Source of the DNA: CAMBDR01 sp046597185
Lineage (GTDB): Bacteria > Pseudomonadota > Gammaproteobacteria > Burkholderiales > Burkholderiaceae_D
Direction of reading: 5' to 3'
Assembly: GCA_046597185.1 (NCBI GenBank)
Contig: JBKJLF010000451.1
Coordinates: 1 to 14,487, forward strand
Length of the DNA stretch: 14,487 bases
The position numbers and the translations under genes are program-made. Below are positions 1-7,320 of this stretch, piece by piece; within the stretch, counting starts at the first letter, position 1; the number at the start of each line of letters is the position of its first letter. The notes under the pieces were generated by a model, which ran no database searches, had not been told where the DNA came from, and was given only the letters and a program-made list of their open reading frames with translations.

Positions 1-1251
1 GTTTTTTAACTGATTCAGTGCTGCTTGGGTCTGTGCTACGTCTTTTCCCAATTCGGTCAGGTAACGGGTACGTTCTTCGCTGCTCCATTCCGCATTGGAA
101 AAACTGTTACTGGCATACTTTTTGGTCGTATGCACCTTGCCCATCAGGCGGGGCATTAAAGCTCGGTCAGGGTCAACATCCTCCTTTAATAAATACGCAT
201 CAACATCGCGCAGGGTGAGTGGAAAAGCCGGTGCCTGGTCATAAATCAATTTACCAAACAAAGGCAGTTTGATTTCTTGTGGGCCAGCCGCCAAAACATT
301 ATTAAAACTGAGTAGGGCAAACGGCTTACCATTGGCATCATCCACGCGCGCACTGACCAAATAGCGTCCGGCTTGCTGGACATTGGCCTTCAGATAAAAG
401 TTCAGCGAGCCTGCTTCCTGCGCGTCACGGATACCACCTGCGCCACCTGCCCACGTGGCGGGCAGGTCGGGAGTGTAGACGATGTCAAACAAGACAAAGC
501 CCGCACTGTCACCGACGTTAAAATTCACTTCGGTGCGGATGGTGCCATTAAATTGCGCCAAGCCGGTGGCGTTGGGATTAAACGTGCCCGAGAGTATGCC
601 ATCACTGGCCGCGCGGTCACCGTTTTGTCCATCATCGGTAAAATTCAAGCTCACTTGCGCCGACTCACGCTTGCCCGGTGCCACCAGGCCTCGTGCAAGA
701 GATCGTGTCACAAAGATCGGCAATTGCTTGCCCGTGCTGTCGGATGCGGTGACAGTGAACAGCACGCTTTCTTTGGCCCCCATAAACACCCGGGTTTGGC
801 TGGTGCTGACTTTGACGTTTTTATCGGTGCTGCCGTCTTTTTTGACCAGCGCATGCTCATTTTGAACGGGCCGATTCGGATACACTTGGTCGGGGTGCTC
901 GGAAATCGGTCGCGATTCATTCGGGTATTTGGTGCCGACCAAATAACTGTTATAAGTGTGCTGCGCCAATACCAATTGCTTTTCCAGCGCGTCGATCTTT
1001 TGGGCTTTGGTCTCGCTGCCGAGAGCGCCAAGTTCGGTATTGATGGGCTTTGGCATCGAACCCGATGTCGGTTTATCGCTGGCCGCTTGCTGTTTGGCGA
1101 TGGCTGCCGGGCTTAAATCGCTTGAAGATTCGTTACTACGCCAGCCAAAATACGCCAAAGCAATCAGCACCAGTGCCAGTATGATGAGCGGCAAAGTTTT
1201 GCTTTGCCGCTTCGGTGCCGGATCAGACGAATTGCGCATCTTACTTGGCAT
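1..1251 (-). CDS. Membrane-anchored extracytoplasmic protein, choice-of-anchor X-like (partial, 3' end outside window)
   Basis: The minus-strand frame is open from an ATG at 1251 to the left edge, giving 417 codons without a stop; the C-terminus lies outside the window. Residues 1-18 are polar and basic, residues 19-35 form one hydrophobic segment (PLIILALVLIALAYFGW), and the rest is hydrophilic. This fits an N-in, C-out inner-membrane anchor with a periplasmic body. Residues 70-140 are charged and linker-like. Residues 150-260 look beta-rich and contain an acidic, glycine-rich stretch near 205-224 (FTDDGQNGDRAASDGILSG), which resembles the DDG..GD...DG pattern of choice-of-anchor X type domains. 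The family assignment is from memory and tentative; no enzymatic motif is visible. The start overlaps the end of the upstream gene by 11 bases, so translation is probably coupled. A second in-frame ATG at 1239, directly after that gene's stop, is an equally possible start. Neither has a strong Shine-Dalgarno sequence. Confidence 0.8.
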   Translation of the reverse strand, partial: MPSKMRNSSDPAPKRQSKTLPLIILALVLIALAYFGWRSNESSSDLSPAAIAKQQAASDKPTSGSMPKPINTELGALGSETKAQKIDALEKQLVLAQHTYNSYLVGTKYPNESRPISEHPDQVYPNRPVQNEHALVKKDGSTDKNVKVSTSQTRVFMGAKESVLFTVTASDSTGKQLPIFVTRSLARGLVAPGKRESAQVSLNFTDDGQNGDRAASDGILSGTFNPNATGLAQFNGTIRTEVNFNVGDSAGFVLFDIVYTPDLPATWAGGAGGIRDAQEAGSLNFYLKANVQQAGRYLVSARVDDANGKPFALLSFNNVLAAGPQEIKLPLFGKLIYDQAPAFPLTLRDVDAYLLKEDVDPDRALMPRLMGKVHTTKKYASNSFSNAEWSSEERTRYLTELGKDVAQTQAALNQLKN

Positions 1252-2134
1252 AGTTGACCATGTCATTACGCACGACTGAAATAATCCCTTGCCAATTGTT
1301 ATTCGAGTAATGGTTATAGGATTCGTTGTCGTCGCGGAAGGCCACCGAGTGATAATTCCATTTCACGCTGCCGCCTTCATTGGCTGCGGTACCCAGGGTT
1401 AAATCATTACAAAACCAATCGCTTGGGTTGCATAAGGTCTGGCCAGAACTACCCGCAACGCCGCCTGTGCTGTGGTAGGAGACGGCTTCATCATCTTGCC
1501 CCGGTAACAGCGCAGAATACAATGTGCCCTTGGCACCGGCATACATATAAAACCAGATATTGCGGGTTTCGTTGTGGTTGAACATGGCGCGAGCCGTTGT
1601 CGTTTTTAAGTCTTTGGACAAGGGCTCACTCAGTGCCCATGAACCATAGTCAGCCAATTCGGAACCACCGCCAGCGCCGGAGGCAGCGCGTACCCATTTG
1701 ATATTCCAACCTGTTTGGCTGGAGCCGTCGGTATTGCCACATTGGCCCGTGCCATTGGGTGTGGCGTTCTTTTTCAAGCGGGCGCTGGCACCATATTGGG
1801 CCATGGTGTAACCCATCATCAAGTCACCAGCGCTGTGGGTGGCGATATAGCACCAGTTGCTGCCCGTGCAATAACAATCGAGCGCATCACGTACTTTGCT
1901 GTTTTGTGAGGAAATACTGTTATAACCATCCCAGTTGACCGCGCGCGTATTGCTTCCTGCCAGCGTGCTGCTTGGTCCCCAATAGGTAAAACTATTGTAA
2001 TTACCGACCGTGCCACTATTGCTGCGGCCGTTGATCCATAAGGTGTAATTGGTGGCGTTGGCAGCCGTGGCGATTAAACATGAGCTAAATAGCAAGCTCC
2101 AAATCATAAGAGTGCGAAATAATTTATTATTCAT
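1241..2134 (-). CDS. Secreted protein with alpha/beta-hydrolase-like THSAG motif
   Basis: This 297-residue protein begins with a typical signal peptide: a basic start (MNNK..R), a hydrophobic core at 10-22, and an AxA cleavage site (A25-N-A27) before TNYTLWING. A cysteine at 19 sits in FSSC, a poor lipobox, so signal peptidase I is favoured. The mature part has six cysteines (87, 89, 95, 132, 235, 242), which suits disulfides in the periplasm or outside the cell. WCYIATHSAG at 94-103 resembles the nucleophile elbow of alpha/beta hydrolases with Ser101 as nucleophile; Asp214/Asp215 (LLPGQDDE) and His275 (SYNHYS) are possible partners. This is inference from motif spacing; the leading Gly of GxSxG is Thr here. 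The start has a Shine-Dalgarno GAGG eight bases upstream. The gene is first in a unit with the membrane-anchored protein, which it overlaps, suggesting the two act together in the envelope. Confidence 0.8.
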   Translation of the reverse strand: MNNKLFRTLMIWSLLFSSCLIATAANATNYTLWINGRSNSGTVGNYNSFTYWGPSSTLAGSNTRAVNWDGYNSISSQNSKVRDALDCYCTGSNWCYIATHSAGDLMMGYTMAQYGASARLKKNATPNGTGQCGNTDGSSQTGWNIKWVRAASGAGGGSELADYGSWALSEPLSKDLKTTTARAMFNHNETRNIWFYMYAGAKGTLYSALLPGQDDEAVSYHSTGGVAGSSGQTLCNPSDWFCNDLTLGTAANEGGSVKWNYHSVAFRDDNESYNHYSNNNWQGIISVVRNDMVNYAK

Positions 2135-2225
2135 TGTGTCATCCTCAAGTTGGGTTAATGGTTATTGTTTATTTTGGTAAGTGTGGGTATGCTACGGGAG
2201 TCGGTGCTGGATTGTCTTCACATTC

Positions 2226-2235
2226 CGAGCGCTCG
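2226..2235. repeat. Perfect 10-base palindrome in the leader (CGAGCGCTCG)
   Basis: CGAGCGCTCG reads the same on both strands and lies about 5 to 15 bases downstream of the predicted transcription start of the secreted-hydrolase unit. The position suits a repressor operator, but a 10-base palindrome can also occur by chance. No second copy was noticed near the promoter. Confidence 0.35.
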
Positions 2236-2247
2236 CTCTACTGTCAT

Positions 2248-2274
2248 ATTATATAAATGGCGAATGTCTGTCAA
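2248..2274 (-). promoter_or_regulatory. Strong sigma70-type promoter for the secreted-hydrolase unit
   Basis: On the minus strand a perfect -35 TTGACA (2274-2269) is followed by a perfect -10 TATAAT (2253-2248) with a 15-base spacer. The overlapping TAATAT (2251-2246) gives the ideal 17-base spacing. Transcription would start near 2240, leaving an untranslated leader of about 105 bases before the ATG at 2134. It is the best promoter match found in the window by eye. Confidence 0.7.
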
Positions 2275-2386
2275 TCAGAATTTGCATGGTTCAACAGAGA
2301 AATATTTGTTGCTTTTAATGTGGTGGCGGATGCTTTGGCGTTGGCGGCGCGCCAGGGCTGGCGATATGCCGGGGCGGTGTTAGTAG

Positions 2387-5300
2387 TTAACTGGCGGCGG
2401 TAGCGCTGTCGGTACTGGTGCCTGGTGTGTGCAGGTTCTCACACAGGCGCTGCAAATCCAGCCCCTGTTCAGATTGAGCTGCTTGCGCCGCCGTTTTCAA
2501 GGCGGTGCAGGCAATGCGGTAGCCCAGCGCGCGGTAGCTTTCAAATTGATCTTCACCAAACCATTGCCCAAAGCGCATATCGCGCGGAAAATTGGGGTCG
2601 GCTTTGCGGTGGTTTAACACATCGGCCAATTCTTTGCCTGTGAGCGTGGGTTTGATATACAGTAGCGTGCCATCGGGTGCGCCGGGGTCGGCTTTGCTAT
2701 ATAAAATCTTACCGACGACGTATTGTCGGGCGCTAATCCCGTCTTTGCCATCAATGCTGCCTACGTCGATTTCGATTTCGATATGTAAATCCACATAGCA
2801 TTTGCGTAAGGCATTGCCCAAGTCGGCAAAATTGAGTGCGCCATCGGCGCTGGCATCAACTGCCAGCACCAAATGACAACGCCGCCGGATTAGTTCGTAA
2901 ATGCCGGAATTGTCAAAATGGCCGCCATCGGTCAGATGTAAAAATCGCGACTTTGCATCGGTCAAGCCGAATAATTCGGTCAGCAGGCAAAACAAGCCGA
3001 CGGTCGGGCCTTTTTGTTGCCAACTATCACGCATCGGGTTGCCGCACCAACGCCCGAGACGTAAATTGAAGAGCGTCATCAAGAAATTGAGCGGGGCCGA
3101 GCTTTGGAAGCCGTTGCCCGGTTTGGTCGCCGCACCGGAAATGGCCAGGGCCATGCCGAGCCGGGTGCCGCCACGGTCTTCATCGCCCACCCGATTGGCG
3201 TGCCCACAATAGGCATGGGTGGGGCGAAAACATCCGCGCGCGGCATCATGTTCAGCCTGGTTTTCCAGCGTAGCCGAGGTACGCGCCAATTCAAAGCCAC
3301 AAAAGCCGGGAGTAAATGCAAAGCCACCCGCTTTCCGGGTTTGCCAGGCCAGTTCTTCGCCGCCCATCAAATTAATGGTGGTATTGATGATGGGGTAGGG
3401 CTTTTGCATTTTATCCTGGCTATTGCGCAGTAAGCGCGATAGCGGTGGGTCATCGAAGGGATCAAACCCGGTAAACGGATGGGGTCGCCGACGGCGATTG
3501 CTGGCACCTAAAAACGTCCGTACCAGGCGGTTGCGAATGATCATGTACAGCGAGAATTTATTGATATCGAGCCGCCACGCCAGCACCGCACTAATGAGTA
3601 AGCTCAGGCCCAGTAGCAGCAGGCGCGGCGTGACATCGGTTTGTTGACGGTAACTTAAATATTGCCGAAAAAATTCGACCAAACGGGTTTTGTCCAGTGC
3701 ATCCGGTTGGGCAAAGTGCTGCGGATTGGCGGCAAAATGAACCAGGGTGGCCACGCACGCCAAAATGCCGACGGAAAAAATATACGGTGCGGCGATGGCC
3801 AATAATTCCAGTTTCGGGTTGCGCTCAGCGCGGCCGTTACCGACGAAATGGCCGGCGATTAAACCCAGCGCGGTACTGCCTAACCAGCCGCCAGCGATCA
3901 GGGCCGAACCCCAACCGGATGATTGTTGATGGATAAAGGCCAGCAGGGGCGGTGCGTATAAACTGGTGCCAAATAAAGCAGCCCACGCTATGATGCACAC
4001 GGTGGCCAAACCACCCTGGCGCGACCACCATTCGCGGCTGCGATCCGTGTACAGCCGGCCCAATAAGCCGACCATAAAAATCATGCTGATGCCCGCGATG
4101 ACGAGTAATACCGGCATGCCAAAGGTGACCAGGTGAATGCGATGCGAGCCGATTTGATTGCGCTGGCCGAAATCGATAAACCAGCGCAAACAAAGAATCA
4201 CCAATACCGCACCAAAGGCAAAGGCAATGATGGCGCAGGCGAGATGACCCAGGCCTTCGCTCAACCATCTCTGCCATTTCTCCCGGGGTGTTGGGGTGCG
4301 GTTGTGATGTGTGGCAGTATTGAAGTATTGGGCACAGGCCCAACCCGATGCCCAGGCCAGGAAATACACCATGCCAGGTAGCGCGAGCGTGGGCCAATGC
4401 TGCGCCGTCGGTAAATCCAGCAACATTTTACGCCATTCCCACAGCGCCATACTGGCGCAAAACCCGGCCAAAACCAGTGGCGCAATCACCAGCGTGAGTA
4501 CTTGCGCCTGACCTTGCCGGGTGATCCAACTGCGGTGCCCCGGATTGGGGGCCAGGGTAATGCTGAAGGCGCTAAAAAAGATGCTGATGGCAACGCTGGC
4601 CAAGGCCGCCGGGGTGAAATATGGGCTGTGTCGATGTTGGATCACAAACCAGGTGAGCAAACCGGGCAGACTGAATGCCGCTGCCAAAACCGCGATGATC
4701 AGGGTCAGGTTGAGCATGGTATTGCGTAGATAATTGGCGACCAGAGTCCAATTATCGACACTAAACAATCCTGCTCGCGGGCTTAAATAGTTACCGTATT
4801 GGCGCAGAAACTTAATTTCATTGGCCTCGTGCTTTTTGCTGTATTCTTTTGTACCGGGGGTGAGTGCTTGTTCGACTTGCACCACATCGCCATCGGCTTC
4901 CATAATCCATTTGGACAGCCACGCCCCGATATAGCCACCGCCGGCCACGGTGGAAAGGTAATCGACATGGCGTAATAGCTTCATTTGCGCCAGTGCTTCC
5001 AACACCCCCAGGTTAAAGGTCGCGCTGCGGATGCCGCCGCCAGAAAACGCCAGGCCGACTAATTTTGCCTGGTGCGCTTGCGCAATAAGCTCATCTTTTT
5101 GCGCTGGCGTTACTTGCTCTGGCAGGGTGGGATTGCGCAAACCAGCCAGCTCATATTGAAACACTTCAGAAAATAAGCTTCCCGCTTCCTGGTTTAACGC
5201 ATACCAGGTGGCATGGTCGCAGCAACCGTCGCGGGCCATGCCGGGATAGCGTTTGCGATATTTTTTTTGGAATTGGGCCAGCGTAGCGTGCAGATCAGCC

Positions 5301-5407
5301 AACGATTGGGTACGTGCGCCCTGGTATAGTCCCAGGCTGGTGAGCTTGCGTTGAATATCGGCGACTTGATCACTTTGATCGATAATGCTAAATTCGCTGG
5401 GCGACAT
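2387..5407 (-). CDS. Multi-spanning patatin-like phospholipase family protein with N-terminal peptidoglycan-binding-like domain; nucleophile Ser replaced by Ala
   Basis: The ATG at 5407 has AGGA six bases upstream and gives 1006 residues; a TTG five codons earlier is less likely. Residues 10-70 resemble a peptidoglycan-binding (PGBD-like) helical domain (DIQRKLTSLGLY, then FQKKY). The patatin core follows: the oxyanion loop SGGGIRSATFNLG at 122-134, then YLSTVAGGGYIGAW at 150-163. The usual nucleophile Ser of STVSGG is Ala155 here (codon GCC, 4945-4943). About ten hydrophobic segments lie at roughly 232-257, 265-285, 303-322, 341-360, 388-408, 424-446, 465-484, 500-520, 534-557 and 595-611. 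The core then resumes with RNRLVRTFLGAS, DPFTGFD-like residues, ISGAAT, and the catalytic-Asp motif DGGHFDNSG at 827-835. Active relatives release fatty acids from membrane lipids. With Ser lost, this protein may be a lipid-binding pseudoenzyme or use another residue. It probably sits in the inner membrane. It lies 88 bases downstream of the cyclase-FHA gene on the same strand. Confidence 0.88.
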   Translation of the reverse strand: MSPSEFSIIDQSDQVADIQRKLTSLGLYQGARTQSLADLHATLAQFQKKYRKRYPGMARDGCCDHATWYALNQEAGSLFSEVFQYELAGLRNPTLPEQVTPAQKDELIAQAHQAKLVGLAFSGGGIRSATFNLGVLEALAQMKLLRHVDYLSTVAGGGYIGAWLSKWIMEADGDVVQVEQALTPGTKEYSKKHEANEIKFLRQYGNYLSPRAGLFSVDNWTLVANYLRNTMLNLTLIIAVLAAAFSLPGLLTWFVIQHRHSPYFTPAALASVAISIFFSAFSITLAPNPGHRSWITRQGQAQVLTLVIAPLVLAGFCASMALWEWRKMLLDLPTAQHWPTLALPGMVYFLAWASGWACAQYFNTATHHNRTPTPREKWQRWLSEGLGHLACAIIAFAFGAVLVILCLRWFIDFGQRNQIGSHRIHLVTFGMPVLLVIAGISMIFMVGLLGRLYTDRSREWWSRQGGLATVCIIAWAALFGTSLYAPPLLAFIHQQSSGWGSALIAGGWLGSTALGLIAGHFVGNGRAERNPKLELLAIAAPYIFSVGILACVATLVHFAANPQHFAQPDALDKTRLVEFFRQYLSYRQQTDVTPRLLLLGLSLLISAVLAWRLDINKFSLYMIIRNRLVRTFLGASNRRRRPHPFTGFDPFDDPPLSRLLRNSQDKMQKPYPIINTTINLMGGEELAWQTRKAGGFAFTPGFCGFELARTSATLENQAEHDAARGCFRPTHAYCGHANRVGDEDRGGTRLGMALAISGAATKPGNGFQSSAPLNFLMTLFNLRLGRWCGNPMRDSWQQKGPTVGLFCLLTELFGLTDAKSRFLHLTDGGHFDNSGIYELIRRRCHLVLAVDASADGALNFADLGNALRKCYVDLHIEIEIDVGSIDGKDGISARQYVVGKILYSKADPGAPDGTLLYIKPTLTGKELADVLNHRKADPNFPRDMRFGQWFGEDQFESYRALGYRIACTALKTAAQAAQSEQGLDLQRLCENLHTPGTSTDSATAAS

Positions 5408-5495
5408 ACCAAGTCCTATCAAAGCGTCAATTAAATTCGATTAATTTGAAAATTGTAATAAGCGCAATGCAATGCAATGACGCCATGGTAAATAA

Positions 5496-6398
5496 TTAGA
5501 AAATTGCGTAGCTAATTAATTGCACCGGGTCTTCTGCAAATGATTGGCCGGGACTAATAATGCCTGTTCCCTGTAACACTCTTTCTTCCCGCATAATATG
5601 AACAATATCGCCATTCGATGAGCGGATATACGTGCCATTGCTACTGTGGTCAACAATAAAAAACTTGCCAAAGCGAAATTCGACGCTGGCATGCAGGCGC
5701 GAGGTGAGCGTGCTGGCAATCACCAGGTCGCAATTTTCACCGCGCCCCAAAACAATTTTTTTAAGATCCTGATTGATCGTGAAGACCTTGTTGCCATAAT
5801 TTAAGCTCAACTGGCTAACGACAGCGGGTGCCCGAATGACAGGGGGCGCGGCAACGCGGATTTGTGTGCCGCCATGGTCTTCTTCATTCCAGGTGACGAT
5901 AAAAATATCGAATTCGACTTGTTTGCCTTTGAATTCGGCGGCCATAATCCGGTGGGTCAGGCGTCGAAATGCGTCGGGCAGGGCATCCACCACGGCTTGC
6001 GATGTCATGATTTGATGCGCTCTGGCTTGCGAGGCAATGCGGGCGGCCACATTCACGGTGTCACCAAACACATCGCCGCCGTCGCAGATGACGCTACCAT
6101 AATGCAAACCGATGCTGATATGCATGCCCATGCCACCCTCAAAATGCGCATGCTGCATCGCTGTTTGCATGGCGCAGGCCGCTTCCAAGCCAATAATGGC
6201 GTTGGGGAAGGTACACATGACTTCATCACCGATGGTTTTAATCACCGTGCCTTGATGCGTACAAGCCGTGTCACGCATGATTTTGACGCAACCCGCCATC
6301 AGGCGCTGCGCGGTTTGGTCGCCGAGGTGGTCGTATAGCGCTGTGCTGCCACAAATATCGGCAAATAAAATAGCAAGGTTTGCGGTATGGTTGGACAT
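5496..6398 (-). CDS. Class III adenylate cyclase with C-terminal FHA domain
   Basis: This 300-residue cytoplasmic protein has two domains. Residues 7-170 are a class III nucleotide cyclase. They keep both metal-binding aspartates (Asp14 in LFADICGST and Asp58 in KTIGDE), the base-recognition pair typical of ATP-specific enzymes (Lys54 and Asp109 in GGDVFGDT), and the transition-state residues Asn116 and Arg120 (TVNVAARI). All catalytic positions appear intact, so cAMP synthesis is expected. Residues 200-290 form an FHA domain with the GR..S..H..NGT signature (Gly218-Arg219, Ser233, His236, Asn254-Gly-Thr256), which binds phosphothreonine peptides. FHA-cyclase fusions are known in bacteria, and the FHA part probably links cyclase activity or location to a Ser/Thr kinase, none of which is in the window. 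The start lacks a strong Shine-Dalgarno sequence. It shares strand with the patatin-like gene downstream and is divergent from the ccm operon. Confidence 0.92.
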   Translation of the reverse strand: MSNHTANLAILFADICGSTALYDHLGDQTAQRLMAGCVKIMRDTACTHQGTVIKTIGDEVMCTFPNAIIGLEAACAMQTAMQHAHFEGGMGMHISIGLHYGSVICDGGDVFGDTVNVAARIASQARAHQIMTSQAVVDALPDAFRRLTHRIMAAEFKGKQVEFDIFIVTWNEEDHGGTQIRVAAPPVIRAPAVVSQLSLNYGNKVFTINQDLKKIVLGRGENCDLVIASTLTSRLHASVEFRFGKFFIVDHSSNGTYIRSSNGDIVHIMREERVLQGTGIISPGQSFAEDPVQLISYAIF

Positions 6399-6530
6399 GC
6401 TAAAACGCCAAGGTTATAAGATATATATGAATAAAACAAAATACCCCTCATTTTAATGCAGTTGCGCTGCGAATACCACCTTTGTCTTTGATTGATACTG
6501 CATAGATTCCTGTTAGGGAGGTCTGAATCC

Positions 6531-6587
6531 ATGGCCAGCGAAGAAAAATCGGTTGTAATTAATATGAATAATCTTCTCAAGTGCTGA
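6531..6587 (+). CDS. Possible leader peptide or small protein, 18 residues
   Basis: An ATG at 6531 follows GGGAGG (6516-6521) with a nine-base spacer, one of the better ribosome binding sites in the window. The peptide is MASEEKSVVINMNNLLKC, ending at TGA 6585-6587, with no membrane segment or known motif. It lies about 90 bases upstream of ccmA on the same strand, where a translated leader could affect operon expression. A chance Shine-Dalgarno plus ATG is the main alternative. Confidence 0.25.
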   Translation: MASEEKSVVINMNNLLKC

Positions 6588-6592
6588 TTCCG

Positions 6593-6616
6593 AAGGGAAA
6601 TACTGAATTTCTCCTT
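6593..6616 (+). promoter_or_regulatory. Imperfect hairpin in the ccm leader
   Basis: AAGGGAAAT (6593-6601) pairs with ATTTC-T-CCTT (6607-6616) around a five-base ACTGA loop: nine pairs with one bulged T. It sits just after the tiny ORF and about 60 bases before ccmA. The nearest T run is 40 bases further on, so it is not a classic intrinsic terminator. A regulatory role is inference. Confidence 0.25.
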
Positions 6617-6675
6617 AATCTTCAAGTAAACTGGTGCCCATATCAAATTAACTTGTTTTTTTCCAGAGCGTAGCC

Positions 6676-7320
6676 TTGAGTTTATCTGCCCAACAATTGA
6701 GTTTTAGCCGTGGTGAGCGCGAATTATGGTGCGACCTGAACCTGGCCTTGGCCCCGGGCGACGCTGTGCGTGTGGCTGGTCCGAATGGCTGTGGCAAAAC
6801 CAGTTTATTGCGCATCCTGGCGGGCTTGGCCTTACCCAATATGGGCACGGTGTGTTGGCAGGGGCAAGATATTCGCAGCTTGCGTGAACAATATTATGTC
6901 AATTTAATGTATCTCGGCCATGCCCAGGGCGTAAAAGATGATTTGTTGGCATGGGAAAACCTGGTAATGGCCGCGCAATTGCTGGGCCAAAAAATATCTC
7001 CCGAGCGCGCCTGTGAAGCGCTCGCGCGCATCGGCTTGGGCGCGCAAATCGAGCTACCTGTGCGGGCACTGTCGCAAGGGCAACGCAAGCGCGTGGCTTT
7101 GGCGCGCTTATACCTGGGTTTGCCGCAAACGCTGTGGATTTTGGATGAAGCGTTTACCGCGCTCGATGTGGCAGCCGTGGTGCAGTTGGTGCAACGCATC
7201 GAACAGCATTTGGCGCAAGGCGGCATGCTGGTGTACACCACCCATCAGGAAATTACCCTCAACAGCGGGCGTAGTATTGAGCTTGACCTGGGGCAAGTGG
7301 GCCGGGAGGCAGCATGTTAA
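6676..7320 (+). CDS. ccmA: Cytochrome c maturation ABC transporter ATP-binding protein CcmA
   Basis: This 214-residue ATPase powers the CcmAB module, which uses ATP hydrolysis to free holo-CcmE from CcmC/D at the cytoplasmic face of the inner membrane. All ABC motifs are present: Walker A GPNGCGKT (35-42), signature LSQGQRKR (132-139), Walker B LWILDE (153-158) and the switch His190 in YTTH. Length matches the family (about 205-215). The start is TTG at 6676, since the in-frame stop at 6649 leaves no ATG or GTG upstream, and the N-terminus (MSLSAQQLSF) aligns with ordinary CcmA starts. The Shine-Dalgarno is weak (CAGAG). It is the first gene of the ccm operon and overlaps ccmB by seven bases. 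Confidence 0.96.
   Translation: MSLSAQQLSFSRGERELWCDLNLALAPGDAVRVAGPNGCGKTSLLRILAGLALPNMGTVCWQGQDIRSLREQYYVNLMYLGHAQGVKDDLLAWENLVMAAQLLGQKISPERACEALARIGLGAQIELPVRALSQGQRKRVALARLYLGLPQTLWILDEAFTALDVAAVVQLVQRIEQHLAQGGMLVYTTHQEITLNSGRSIELDLGQVGREAAC

Larger units (their letters stand above)
6399..6675. other. Divergent intergenic region between cyclase and ccm operon
   Basis: This 277-base, AT-richer region must carry the promoters for the cyclase unit (leftward) and the ccm operon (rightward), but no convincing -35/-10 pair could be picked by eye. It holds an 18-codon ORF with a good ribosome binding site (6531-6587), an imperfect hairpin (6593-6616) and a T run at 6656-6662 just before ccmA. 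The longer leftward reading frame overlapping the cyclase start shows no recognisable protein character and was not called. Confidence 0.6.

Noticed and set aside
373..1116. Long plus-strand frame of 247 codons opposite the membrane-anchored protein
   Set aside because: The minus strand gives an uninterrupted 417-codon frame with a clear membrane anchor and normal composition; the plus frame is Arg/Gly/Ala-rich with no recognisable features, as expected of an antisense shadow.
2350..2363. Hairpin CGCCA-GGGC-TGGCG downstream of the patatin-like gene as a terminator
   Set aside because: The stem is only five pairs and no T run follows on the minus strand, so termination is not supported.
5463..5480. 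Short ATTGC tandem repeat between the cyclase and patatin genes
   Set aside because: Three five-base units are too few to suggest function or slippage control.
6299..6646. 115-codon minus-strand frame overlapping the cyclase start
   Set aside because: Its 3' part lies in another frame within the cyclase coding sequence, and the rest has no recognisable protein features.
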